A DNA stretch of 9,787 nucleotides from an uncultured Oscillospiraceae bacterium (GCA_934572445.1 CAKTLD010000075.1:1-9787), one strand, 5' to 3'; counted from the stretch's first letter, positions 1 to 6,679 are shown. The notes: generated by a model not told the origin, from the sequence alone. A program made the numbers and translations.

Positions 1-109
1 AGCAACTTCGTTGTTGTTCTTTAATTTATAAGTTACCCGTTTTATAGAGGCCAGGCGCCTCTGCCCGCTTATCCTGCCTCCACACCCCCGTCGAAACCGG
101 TACGCCCCC
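1..109 (-). ncRNA. ssrA: tmRNA (ssrA), 5' part; 3' part lies beyond the left edge
   Basis: Transfer-messenger RNA rescues stalled ribosomes: it is charged with alanine, enters the A site with SmpB, and templates a degradation tag. Read on the minus strand, the segment starts with a GGGGGCG acceptor-stem strand near base 109. The hallmark GGTTTCGACGGGG stretch (the D-loop-like part of the tRNA domain) follows, then GTGGAGGCAGGATAAGC of helix 2. Next comes a GAGG/CCTC hairpin in the position of pseudoknot 1, then an A-rich single-stranded stretch leading into the tag frame. In the tag-like frame the codons AAG AAC AAC AAC GAA GTT GCT (K-N-N-N-E-V-A) are visible before the edge. The exact resume codon is uncertain. 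The location downstream of smpB on the same strand supports the call. The 5' end is estimated from the stem, not mapped. No clear promoter lies just upstream, so it may be processed from a longer transcript. Confidence 0.9.
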
Positions 110-143
110 GTGTGAGCGACGCACAATAAGTGCGCCGCGAACA

Positions 144-160
144 ACAACAGGGTCTGTTGT
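144..160 (-). other. Small hairpin between the cyclophilin gene and tmRNA
   Basis: A perfect 7-bp inverted repeat (ACAACAG / CTGTTGT) with a 3-base loop lies in the 73-base gap between the isomerase stop codon and the tmRNA 5' end. On the minus strand it is followed only by a mixed TGTTCGC stretch, so it is a poor intrinsic terminator. It could be a weak terminator for the isomerase gene or a structure in a precursor transcript processed to release tmRNA. No known regulator site is recognised. Confidence 0.3.
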
Positions 161-182
161 GCGAAAGCAAAAGGAAATAAAA

Positions 183-704
183 TTACATCTTCTCCGGCGC
201 AGGATAGTCAACGCCCTGCGTATCCACGCGGATGGACTTGATGACCTGCGGCTTTTTCGGCATGTCGTTGAACATGTTGCGGTTCACGCGCGAAATGTCC
301 ACCGCGGCCTGTGCATTTTCAGTGATCTTGCCGAAAGCGGCATACTGCCCGTCGAGGTGCGGCGCGTCGGCCACCATGATAAAAAACTGGCTGCCCGCGC
401 TGTCAGGAATCATCGTGCGCGCCATAGAGAGAACGCCCAGCGTGTGCTTGAGGTCATTCTTGAAGCCGTTGGCGGAGAATTCACCCTTGATCTCGTAGCC
501 AGGACCGCCCGTGCCGTTGCCGTCCGGATCGCCGCCCTGGATCATGAAGCCGGGAATCACGCGGTGAAACACCACGCCGTCATAGAAGCCGGAATTTGCC
601 AGCGCGATGAAGTTGTTGACAGTGTTGGGCGCAATCTCGGGATAGAGTTCGCCGCTCATCACCGCACCGCTTTCCATTTCGATGGTCACAATAGGATTTG
701 CCAT
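183..704 (-). CDS. Cyclophilin-type peptidyl-prolyl cis-trans isomerase
   Basis: This 173-residue protein catalyses cis-trans isomerisation of X-Pro peptide bonds and so assists protein folding. No signal peptide or membrane segment is visible, so it is probably cytoplasmic. It is a single cyclophilin domain. The active-site stretch FHRVIPGFMIQGGD (residues 47-59) carries the catalytic Arg48 with Phe53 and Gln56. The second conserved block, DSAGSQFFIM (101-110), and the LDGQYAAFGKI block (117-127) follow. His116 sits at the position of human CypA Trp121 (the cyclosporin contact), as is common in bacterial cyclophilins. The start is ATG with a TAAGGAG Shine-Dalgarno site 9 bases upstream. That site overlaps the smpB stop codon, so the two genes are surely co-transcribed. 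Family assignment is secure; the physiological substrate is unknown. Confidence 0.95.
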   Translation of the reverse strand: MANPIVTIEMESGAVMSGELYPEIAPNTVNNFIALANSGFYDGVVFHRVIPGFMIQGGDPDGNGTGGPGYEIKGEFSANGFKNDLKHTLGVLSMARTMIPDSAGSQFFIMVADAPHLDGQYAAFGKITENAQAAVDISRVNRNMFNDMPKKPQVIKSIRVDTQGVDYPAPEKM

Positions 705-713
705 AGTTTTTTT

Positions 714-720
714 CTCCTTA
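714..720 (-). promoter_or_regulatory. Ribosome binding site of the cyclophilin gene, overlapping the smpB stop codon
   Basis: On the minus strand the heptamer TAAGGAG contains both the TAA stop of smpB and the AAGGAG Shine-Dalgarno core of the next gene, 9 bases before its ATG. Ribosomes ending on smpB would stop on the next gene's initiation site, which suggests translational coupling. Confidence 0.8.
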
Positions 721-1182
721 TCTCCGCGCGCGCATCACGCGGTCCATCTCGCGCTTGGCGTCGCGTTTGGCGGCATCCTCGCGCTTGTCATAGTTCTTCT
801 TGCCCTTGCAGACGCCAAGCTCCACCTTCACGCGCGCGTCCTTGAAATAAACGCTCAGCGGGATGAGTGCGTAGCCATCCTGCTTGACGAGCGAATAAAG
901 CTTGTTGATCTCGCGCTTATGCAGGAGGAGCTTCTTCGGCCGGTCGGGGTCGTGGTTGAAGATATTGCCCTTGTCGTAGGGCGAAATGTGCATCGACAGC
1001 ACGTTCGCCTCGCCGTTTTTGACGATGACGTAACTGTCCTTTAGGTTGAGCGTACCGGCACGGATGGACTTGACCTCTGTGCCCTTGAGCTCGATGCCCG
1101 CCTCATAGCGGTCCTCGACAAAATAGTCATGGAACGCCTTGCGGTTCTGCGCCGCGATCTTGATTCCCTTTTTCTCCGCCAC
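718..1182 (-). CDS. smpB: SsrA-binding protein SmpB
   Basis: SmpB binds the tRNA-like domain of tmRNA and brings it to stalled ribosomes, where its C-terminal tail occupies the empty mRNA channel. The 154-residue product shows the usual blocks in order: an N-terminal basic segment, [20 protein letters not shown] (residues 20-39), [27 protein letters not shown], and a strongly basic C-terminal tail after GKKNYDKRE. Its length is typical of the family. I chose a GTG start at 1182 because an AAAGGAGG Shine-Dalgarno site lies 9 bases upstream and the protein then begins (V/M)AEKKGIK, as in homologues. A longer reading from an ATG at 1251 would add 23 residues unlike SmpB and include the candidate promoter. 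It is the first gene of a minus-strand cluster with a cyclophilin gene and tmRNA. Confidence 0.96.
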   Translation of the reverse strand: MAEKKGIKIAAQNRKAFHDYFVEDRYEAGIELKGTEVKSIRAGTLNLKDSYVIVKNGEANVLSMHISPYDKGNIFNHDPDRPKKLLLHKREINKLYSLVKQDGYALIPLSVYFKDARVKVELGVCKGKKNYDKREDAAKRDAKREMDRVMRARR

Positions 1183-1190
1183 GGCACATC

Positions 1191-1198
1191 GCCTCCTT
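1191..1198 (-). promoter_or_regulatory. smpB ribosome binding site that fixes a GTG start
   Basis: The minus strand reads AAAGGAGG, near-perfect complementarity to the 16S rRNA 3' end, followed after about 9 bases by GTG. An ATG just inside this gap is in another frame. The site supports GTG as the true start. Confidence 0.75.
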
Positions 1199-1212
1199 TG
1201 CGCTTCCATGAT

Positions 1213-1241
1213 AGTGTAGCATACTTTTTCGTCCAGCACAA
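1213..1241 (-). promoter_or_regulatory. Candidate promoter for smpB
   Basis: On the minus strand a TACACT -10 element (1213-1218) lies 17 bases downstream of TTGTGC (1236-1241). The -10 matches the sigma-A consensus at four of six positions and the -35 only at three of six. The spacing is ideal and the leader before the SmpB start would be short. Other nearby AT-rich pairs are possible, so the exact call is tentative. Confidence 0.4.
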
Positions 1242-1337
1242 GGGTTGTCACAAAAACGTAACAATTTGAAAAAGCGCCAGAATTTCATTCATTTTACCCA
1301 TCTCCTTTAATTTGTAGTAGAATTCCGCCCGCCGTCG

Positions 1338-1346
1338 TGCTATAAT
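1338..1346 (+). promoter_or_regulatory. Extended -10 promoter for the Nudix-wal operon
   Basis: TGCTATAAT combines a perfect TATAAT -10 hexamer (1341-1346) with the upstream TGn extension. The -35 position (about 1318-1323, TAGAAT) is poor, which is usual for extended -10 promoters. Predicted transcription starts near 1353, leaving a leader of about 50 bases before the Nudix start at 1405. An ATG at 1351 would sit at the transcription start and is therefore unlikely to be used. Confidence 0.65.
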
Positions 1347-1404
1347 TTTTATGTCTATCCCATGCTTTAGCGGCGATCTGCCGCACTCAGGAGGCAGTTT
1401 TATC

Positions 1405-1968
1405 ATGGATCTGACTGAACGCAGGCTTTCCCGTGAAACGATCTACGAGGGAAAGATCCTTCATATTTACCGCGACGATGTGCTGCTGCCCAACGGCAAT
1501 AAAAGCACACGAGAGGTCGCCGACCATCCCGGCGGCGTGGCCATCGTCGCCCTTGACGAAAACGACAATGTGCTCACCGTCAAGCAGTACCGCTATGTCT
1601 TCTCCCGCGTGCTCGAAGAGATTCCCGCAGGAAAATTAGAGCGCGGCGAGGACCCCGACGAGGCCGCGCTGCGCGAACTCAGAGAGGAAACGGGCGCGAT
1701 GCCAAAGCGCATGACAAATCTTGGCAAGCTCCTCGTCTCCCCCGGCTGCTACAGCGAGGTACTGCACCTTTACCTTGCCGAGGGATTGACCTTCGGCGAG
1801 CAAACCCCGGACGAGGATGAATTTCTGGAGCTGTACCGCACGCCGTTCGACGAGATGCTCGCGCGCGTGATGCGCGGCGGGATCGAAGACGCGAAGACCG
1901 TCTGCGGCATCCTCAAGGTCCACGCCCTGCGCACGCAGGAAAAAGAGAGACAGGAGAGAGAGAACTGA
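1405..1968 (+). CDS. Nudix hydrolase, probable ADP-ribose pyrophosphatase
   Basis: Predicted to hydrolyse ADP-ribose, or a related nucleoside diphosphate sugar, to AMP and ribose 5-phosphate in the cytoplasm. The 187-residue protein carries a complete Nudix box at residues 76-98: Gly76, Glu82, then RELREETGA (90-98) with the metal-binding glutamates. A proline (Pro113) in the motif SPGCYSE lies about 15 residues after the box, the spacing that marks the ADP-ribose pyrophosphatase subgroup. The N-terminal part contains the KQYRY and PAGKLE motifs typical of this group. The start at 1405 is chosen because AGGAGG (1389-1394) lies 10 bases upstream; an in-frame ATG at 1351 has no such site. The stop codon overlaps the next start as TGATG, so it is translationally coupled to the response regulator. 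Substrate specificity is inferred from motifs only. Confidence 0.92.
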   Translation: MDLTERRLSRETIYEGKILHIYRDDVLLPNGNKSTREVADHPGGVAIVALDENDNVLTVKQYRYVFSRVLEEIPAGKLERGEDPDEAALRELREETGAMPKRMTNLGKLLVSPGCYSEVLHLYLAEGLTFGEQTPDEDEFLELYRTPFDEMLARVMRGGIEDAKTVCGILKVHALRTQEKERQEREN

Positions 1969-2678
1969 TGGAACGGAAAAAAACGGTCCTCATCGTGGAG
2001 GACGAGAAAAATATCGTCGACATTATCCGCTTCAACCTCCAGCGCGCAGGCTATGATACGCTTGAAGCCTACGACGGCGAGGCGGGTCTCGCCGTGGCAC
2101 GGGAGAAAAAGCCGGACCTCATCCTGCTGGATGTGATGATGCCCAAGATGATGGGCTTTGACGTCTGCCGCGCCCTGCGCGGCGAGGGCGACAACGTGCC
2201 CGTCATCATCCTGACCGCGCGCGAGGAGGAGGAAGACAAGGTCCTCGGCCTTGAGATCGGCGCGGATGATTACATCACCAAGCCCTTTTCCATGCGCGAG
2301 CTGCTCGCGCGTGTAAAGGCCAACATCCGCCGCACTGCCATGCAGTCCGCCCCCGCGAGCGAGGACAGCGCCATGAGCGCCGGCGGCGGCATCACCATCA
2401 ACACCGACAGCTTTCAGGTCTACAAGAACGGCACACCTATCGACCTGACGCAGCGCGAATATGAGCTGCTGACGTTCCTCGCCAGCCACCCCGGCAAGGT
2501 CTTCTCGCGCGTGGATCTGATGGAGCAGGTGTGGAACTACGGCTACGTCGGCGACGACGCTCGCACGGTGGATGTCACCGTCCGCCGCCTGCGCGAAAAA
2601 ATCGAGGACGATCCCGCCTCCCCAGTCTACATCCTCACGCGCCGCGGCGTGGGCTATTATTTCTCTGCACAGTCATAA
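1968..2678 (+). CDS. walR: WalR-like (OmpR/PhoB family) response regulator
   Basis: A DNA-binding response regulator, probably the WalR (YycF) orthologue that controls cell-wall hydrolase genes. The 236-residue protein has an N-terminal receiver domain (about 5-120) with acidic residues Glu11/Asp12, phospho-acceptor Asp55 in LILLDVMMP, Thr83 and Lys105. A linker follows, then a C-terminal winged-helix domain (about 140-236) with the TVDVTVRRLREKIEDDP recognition-helix region and TRRGVGYYF wing. Those blocks are very close to WalR as I remember it. Thr104 in YITKPF corresponds to Bacillus subtilis WalR Thr101, a known target of PASTA-type Ser/Thr kinases. The start overlaps the Nudix stop (TGATG); an AGGAG lies 11 bases upstream. 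The partner kinase follows after 37 bases. A PhoP-like assignment is the main alternative, but the two membrane-protein genes downstream favour WalR. Confidence 0.88.
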   Translation: MERKKTVLIVEDEKNIVDIIRFNLQRAGYDTLEAYDGEAGLAVAREKKPDLILLDVMMPKMMGFDVCRALRGEGDNVPVIILTAREEEEDKVLGLEIGADDYITKPFSMRELLARVKANIRRTAMQSAPASEDSAMSAGGGITINTDSFQVYKNGTPIDLTQREYELLTFLASHPGKVFSRVDLMEQVWNYGYVGDDARTVDVTVRRLREKIEDDPASPVYILTRRGVGYYFSAQS

Positions 2679-2715
2679 GTGCCGTCCCTGAATCTTTGCG
2701 AAAGGAGTACCGCCT

Positions 2716-4500
2716 ATGTTCCGCAGCCTGCACATGAAGCTCGTGATGATCATGCTGCTGCTCGTCACCTCACTGATGGCGGTGGTCGGCGCGTTTTTGA
2801 TGACCAGCGTCACAAACTTCTACATTGACGATTTCTATGAACAGATGAGCGAGACCTTCGGCGAATCCAACGCCGCCTTTGTCGCAACGCTGCGCGAGGA
2901 GGCGGCGCAGGAGGACGGCGCCGCGCGTCTGCAGACGATGCTCGAAGCCTATTCCGGTACGCTCAGCATCGACTCGCGCAACCGTAACTACTATATTCTC
3001 GATGCCAGAAGCGGCGAGGTGCTCGCCTCCAGCACCGACAGCACCGACGCGCTGGAGCAGACGGAAAACATCCTCTCGGCGCGCAACGGCGAGGTCGGCG
3101 ACCACAGCGATCTGGCCGCAAGCTATATGGATGTTGCCATCCCCATCTCCGGCGGCGACAACAGCTTCATCATCTACATCCGCGACAACCGCACTACGGT
3201 TTCCTCGCTGAACTCCGAACTGCTGTTCATTATTTTGCAGGCACTGCTCGTCGGCCTTCTCGTCTCGGTGCTGCTCTCTTTCCTGCTGGCCAAGACGATG
3301 ATCGACCCCATCGAAAAGCTGACTGAGGGTGCCGAGCGTGTCGCTGCGGGCGATTTTGACGAGACGCTCGCCGTCGAATCGACGGATGAGATCGGCGTGC
3401 TGACCACCACGTTCAACGACATGGCCTCCGTCCTTCACTCCACGCTCGAAGCTGTGGAGAATGAGCGCAACAAGCTCGACACACTGTTTCTCCACATGAG
3501 CGACGGCGTCGTCGCTTATGATGCCTCCGGCAAGCTCATCCACTGCAATCCCGCCGCCTGCGAGCTGCTTGGCCGCAGTGCCGAGGAGTGCGTATACGGC
3601 GAGCTGTTCGAATCCATCTGTCCCTTTTCCCGTGTAATCTCCATGCAGCGCAGCGACTATATCGAATCTGAGCTAAGCGTCGGCGAACGCAGCGTGGAAC
3701 TCTACTTTGCGCCATTTTCCGACGAGGAGAGCGGCGGCGTTCTGATCGTGCTGCATGACGTGACCGAGCACCGCAAAACCGAGGAGCGCCGCAAGGAGTT
3801 CGTCGCCAACGTTTCCCACGAGCTGCGCACTCCCCTCACCAATGTCCGCTCTTATGCCGAGACCATTCGGGAGGCGGGCGATGATCTCAGCCGCGAGACA
3901 GAGAATGACTTTCTTGACGTTGTCATCAGCGAAACGGACCGCATGACCCACATCGTGCAGGATCTTCTGACGCTCTCGCGCCTTGACTCCGGACGCAGCG
4001 AGATGAACATGGCGCGCTTCCCCTTCTCCGCCGCCATCGATGCCGTTCTCCGCTCGACGGAGCTGGAGGCCCGCCGCCACGGCCACGAACTGACGCACGA
4101 CTACTCCGAAAATCTTCCGCTCATCATGGGCGACCGCGGCCGCGTGGAGCAGGTCATGCTCAACGTACTCGGCAACGCCGTGAAATACACGCCCGACGGC
4201 GGTCACATTCGCGTGACCGCCGGCAGCGAGGGCGACAATGTCTGGATGGAGGTCGCGGACGACGGCATCGGCATCCCCGAGGCTGACCGCAGCCGTATCT
4301 TTGAGCGCTTCTACCGTGTGGACAAGGCGCGCTCGCGCGAATCCGGCGGCACAGGCCTCGGCCTCTCCATCGCCACCGAGATCGTCCAGCGCCACCACGG
4401 CACGCTCACGCTCGTCGACCGCCCGGGCCCCGGCACGACCGTGCGCCTGGTGCTGCCCATCACCCAGCCCATCGGCGGGGAGGCGTCCCATGAAGGATAA
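2716..4500 (+). CDS. walK: WalK-like sensor histidine kinase (HAMP-PAS-HisKA-HATPase)
   Basis: A membrane sensor kinase that would phosphorylate the upstream regulator. The 594 residues show TM1 at about 8-30, an extracellular domain at about 31-167, TM2 at about 168-192, and a HAMP linker (about 193-245). A cytoplasmic PAS domain (about 250-350) follows, then a HisKA domain with phospho-acceptor His368 in FVANVSHELRTPLTNVRSY. The HATPase domain has the N box around Asn483/Asn487, G1 DDGIGIP (515-521), F box FERFYR, and G2 GGTGLGLS. This order matches WalK. The PAS domain keeps His260-x-x-Asp263 and His347-x-x-x-Glu351, the pattern that binds zinc in Staphylococcus aureus WalK. The ATG has AAAGGAG 8 bases upstream. 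The gene's last 11 bases overlap the next gene. The WalK name rests on domain order, motifs and neighbours. Confidence 0.87.
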   Translation: MFRSLHMKLVMIMLLLVTSLMAVVGAFLMTSVTNFYIDDFYEQMSETFGESNAAFVATLREEAAQEDGAARLQTMLEAYSGTLSIDSRNRNYYILDARSGEVLASSTDSTDALEQTENILSARNGEVGDHSDLAASYMDVAIPISGGDNSFIIYIRDNRTTVSSLNSELLFIILQALLVGLLVSVLLSFLLAKTMIDPIEKLTEGAERVAAGDFDETLAVESTDEIGVLTTTFNDMASVLHSTLEAVENERNKLDTLFLHMSDGVVAYDASGKLIHCNPAACELLGRSAEECVYGELFESICPFSRVISMQRSDYIESELSVGERSVELYFAPFSDEESGGVLIVLHDVTEHRKTEERRKEFVANVSHELRTPLTNVRSYAETIREAGDDLSRETENDFLDVVISETDRMTHIVQDLLTLSRLDSGRSEMNMARFPFSAAIDAVLRSTELEARRHGHELTHDYSENLPLIMGDRGRVEQVMLNVLGNAVKYTPDGGHIRVTAGSEGDNVWMEVADDGIGIPEADRSRIFERFYRVDKARSRESGGTGLGLSIATEIVQRHHGTLTLVDRPGPGTTVRLVLPITQPIGGEASHEG

Positions 4501-5791
4501 AAACGCCGTCCTGCTCCGCCACGCGCAGAACATCGCCATTGCCGCGCTGACGCTTTCCGCGCTGTTCCTGCTGATGCAGACGCCGCTCGTCGGCGGTCTT
4601 GCAGGCAAGACGCCCTACGAGCTGGCACAGGACTGGTTTGCCGATGACACCGCACCGGAAAGCAGCGTCACCGCCGACCCGACAGAGCTGGCGCTGCCCG
4701 TGCGGGTGGTCTTCACCAGCGAGTATGCCCGTTTCGGGCTGGATGCGATCACGACGCTTGACGCAGAATTTGAGCAGGCGGGTGTCTTTTTCAGCGAGGC
4801 ACTTGGTTCGGCCGAGACGTTCGCCCCCTGTCAGGAAGACATCCTGCTCGCCGCAGTGCGCACAAGCGGGCTCTACCTCGATCTGGACGCCGAGACGCCG
4901 CTCGAGCTGCTTGCAGGCATCCTCGGCGTGACCGCACCGAAAACGGATCTGCTCCGGATCACACGAATGTTGCTCTGCCCTGCCGAGGACGGCAGCGCCA
5001 TCCTCTATCTGCAGGACAGTGAACAGGGCTGCTTCTCCGCCCGCACGGCAGTCAGCAGCGGCACGCTTGCTGAAAGCCTCGCCGCGCTGGACGGCAACGG
5101 CGCCGACTTTGCCTTCGCCCTCACAGGCGACTATGCACAGCTCTCGCCCTACACGCTGATCTTCCCCGATCCCTCGGCGCGCTGCACGCTCTCCGCCGAG
5201 AGCGCGATCACCGATACGTCGGAATTCCTGCGTCTGGCCGAATTCAACCCGCACACTGAGAACAGCTACACCGATTCCTCCGGCACCACTGTCATTCAGC
5301 AGGTCTACGGCATGCTTCAGCTCCAGCCTGACGGCACTGTTTTCTATCAGGGCGACAGTGCGGAGGCCGGTTCGCTTTACTATGTTGCCGCCGCTGACGC
5401 AGGAAAACCCACCATGAGTGAGGCGATCTCCGCCGCGCAGCGTCTTACATTCACGCTGCTGCGCGATTCCTGCGGGGATGCCGCGCTCTATCTCAGCGGT
5501 TACGAGGGCGGCAGCAAACGCTGCACCGTCACCTTTGACTATGTGGTCGACGGTACGCCGCTGCACTTTTCCGACGGCAGTCACGCCGCCGCCATCACCA
5601 TCGTCGGCCAGACCATCACCGCCTTTTCCCTGCACTGCCGCCGCTACACGCTCAGCGATTCGGCCGCACTGCTTCTGCCCGTCCGGCAGGCCGCAGCCAT
5701 TGCCGCCGGCCGCTATCTCAACGCGGAGCTCCGCGTCTGCTATGATGACCGCGGCGCGGATACCGTGGGCGTGAGCTGGTTCAGCGCCTGA
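4490..5791 (+). CDS. Membrane-anchored protein in the WalH (YycH) position
   Basis: A 433-residue protein with one N-terminal transmembrane segment (about 13-33, within IAIAALTLSALFLLMQTPLV) after a short basic N-terminus, so most of it should lie outside the membrane. No enzymatic motif is recognised. Its size, topology and place directly after walK match WalH (YycH), which in Bacillus subtilis binds WalK through its membrane helix and restrains it. In Staphylococcus aureus the same pair is reported to activate. Sequence similarity that I can judge by eye is weak, so the name is inferred mainly from context. The start at 4490 has GGGGAGG (4477-4483) 6 bases upstream and overlaps the walK end by 11 bases, implying translational coupling. 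Regions around EFNPHTENSY and VYGMLQLQPDGTVFYQ look conserved-like. An unrelated lipid- or wall-associated protein cannot be excluded. Confidence 0.65.
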   Translation: MKDKNAVLLRHAQNIAIAALTLSALFLLMQTPLVGGLAGKTPYELAQDWFADDTAPESSVTADPTELALPVRVVFTSEYARFGLDAITTLDAEFEQAGVFFSEALGSAETFAPCQEDILLAAVRTSGLYLDLDAETPLELLAGILGVTAPKTDLLRITRMLLCPAEDGSAILYLQDSEQGCFSARTAVSSGTLAESLAALDGNGADFAFALTGDYAQLSPYTLIFPDPSARCTLSAESAITDTSEFLRLAEFNPHTENSYTDSSGTTVIQQVYGMLQLQPDGTVFYQGDSAEAGSLYYVAAADAGKPTMSEAISAAQRLTFTLLRDSCGDAALYLSGYEGGSKRCTVTFDYVVDGTPLHFSDGSHAAAITIVGQTITAFSLHCRRYTLSDSAALLLPVRQAAAIAAGRYLNAELRVCYDDRGADTVGVSWFSA

Positions 5792-5815
5792 TCCTCTGCG
5801 AAAGGAGTCTCCGCC

Positions 5816-6613
5816 ATGAAAGCCTCACGGCTGAAAAATATCGTGATCGTGATCCTGCTGCTGGTCAATGTATTTCTGCTGGTTCTGCTGCTCAGCCGCC
5901 GCGCGGAGCAGAACGCCGCCTACGAGCGCTCGGTCGAGCAGCTCGTCACGCTTTTTGAAACAAACGGCGTTGCGCTCGATCCCGCCGTTCTCCCGCAGGA
6001 TGACACGCCGCTCTCCGCCGCGCTCGACCGTGACGCCGAACGCGAAACGGCGTTTGCCGAGGCACTGCTCGGGACGGTCACCGTCTCCGATTCCGGCGGC
6101 GGCGTCTGCCTCTACACCGGCGCAAACGGCTCCTGCTCCGTTCGTGCGGGCGGTGCGGTCGAGGTCTCGCTTTCCCGCGCGGTCGAAGACCCCGATGCCT
6201 TCTGCCGTGAACTGTTCAAGACCTTCGGCTATGAGCGCACGCGCTCGACCCTCACCGGCGGCAGCGGCAGCATCACCGGCGTGCGCAGCACAGGTGCGCA
6301 TCCGGTATTCAACGCCTCACTGTCGCTCAGCTTCTCCGGAGGAACTCTGATCTCCGTTTCCGGCGTTTTTCTCTCCTCGCTGACGGAGGGCCGCCGCGCC
6401 GACGGGATCGACGCCGTCACAGCGCTGGTGCAGTTTCTCGACTACCGCAGCGCATCGGGTCTCGTCTGCACGCGCATCGACGCGGTAGACAGCGGATATC
6501 TGCTCCAGTCCTCACCGACGGCACCGCTGCGCCTGCTGCCCGTATGGCGCATCACGACCGACGTGAATAGCTATTATGTAAACTGCAAGACCGGTGAGAT
6601 CACGCGCGAGTGA
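5816..6613 (+). CDS. WalI (YycI)-like membrane-anchored regulatory protein
   Basis: A 265-residue protein with a very hydrophobic N-terminal helix (about 8-27) flanked by basic residues, giving a single-pass topology with an external C-terminal domain. The C-terminus, LPVWRITTDVNSYYVNCKTG, ending in a Tyr-Tyr-Val-Asn, Thr-Gly-Glu pattern, resembles the end of the YycI family. Size and gene order (fourth behind the response regulator, kinase and WalH-like gene) also match. WalI acts with WalH on WalK at the membrane. It starts at an ATG with AAAGGAG 8 bases upstream, 24 bases after the previous stop; its ribosome binding region closely resembles that of walK. It is the last gene of the operon. 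In the usual Bacillus order walJ and htrA would follow, but here murA does. The family call is moderately sure; the direction of the effect on the kinase cannot be read from sequence. Confidence 0.7.
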   Translation: MKASRLKNIVIVILLLVNVFLLVLLLSRRAEQNAAYERSVEQLVTLFETNGVALDPAVLPQDDTPLSAALDRDAERETAFAEALLGTVTVSDSGGGVCLYTGANGSCSVRAGGAVEVSLSRAVEDPDAFCRELFKTFGYERTRSTLTGGSGSITGVRSTGAHPVFNASLSLSFSGGTLISVSGVFLSSLTEGRRADGIDAVTALVQFLDYRSASGLVCTRIDAVDSGYLLQSSPTAPLRLLPVWRITTDVNSYYVNCKTGEITRE

Positions 6614-6620
6614 GCTTTTT

Positions 6621-6670
6621 GCGGCATTGCGGAAAATTTTGCCGCGCAGCATTGCTTTTTCTGTTTTTTT
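6621..6670 (+). terminator. Weak candidate terminator at the end of the wal operon
   Basis: GCGGCA (6621-6626) can pair with TGCCGC (6640-6645) around an A/T-rich loop. The T-rich tract begins only about 10 bases later (6656 onward) and is interrupted. It also overlaps the promoter assigned to murA. Some read-through from the wal genes into murA is therefore plausible. Confidence 0.25.
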
Positions 6671-6679
6671 TGGTATACT
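6652..6679 (+). promoter_or_regulatory. Promoter for murA
   Basis: A TTGCTT -35 element (6652-6657) lies 16 bases before TATACT (6674-6679), which also carries the TGn extension (TGGTATACT). The -10 matches the sigma-A consensus at five of six positions. Transcription would start near 6686 and give a leader of about 125 bases before murA. Confidence 0.6.

Noticed and set aside
26..211. A 61-codon open frame on the minus strand
   Set aside because: It runs through the tmRNA 5' domain and the end of the isomerase gene, with no ribosome binding site and no protein-like composition.
1183..1251. A 23-residue N-terminal extension of SmpB
   Set aside because: The extension does not resemble SmpB, includes the candidate promoter, and the AAAGGAGG site points to the GTG at 1182.
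1351..1404. An 18-residue N-terminal extension of the Nudix protein
   Set aside because: The ATG at 1351 lies at the predicted transcription start with no ribosome binding site, while AGGAGG sits 10 bases before the ATG at 1405.
2770..4608. Long antisense frames of 257 and 311 codons under walK
   Set aside because: walK has a full set of kinase motifs in the sense frame; the antisense products are shadows rich in Val/Ala/Asp/His with no motifs.
4460..5635. A 391-codon open frame antisense to the WalH-like gene
   Set aside because: It is opposite a gene with a good start, a membrane helix and operon context; the antisense product has no recognisable domain.
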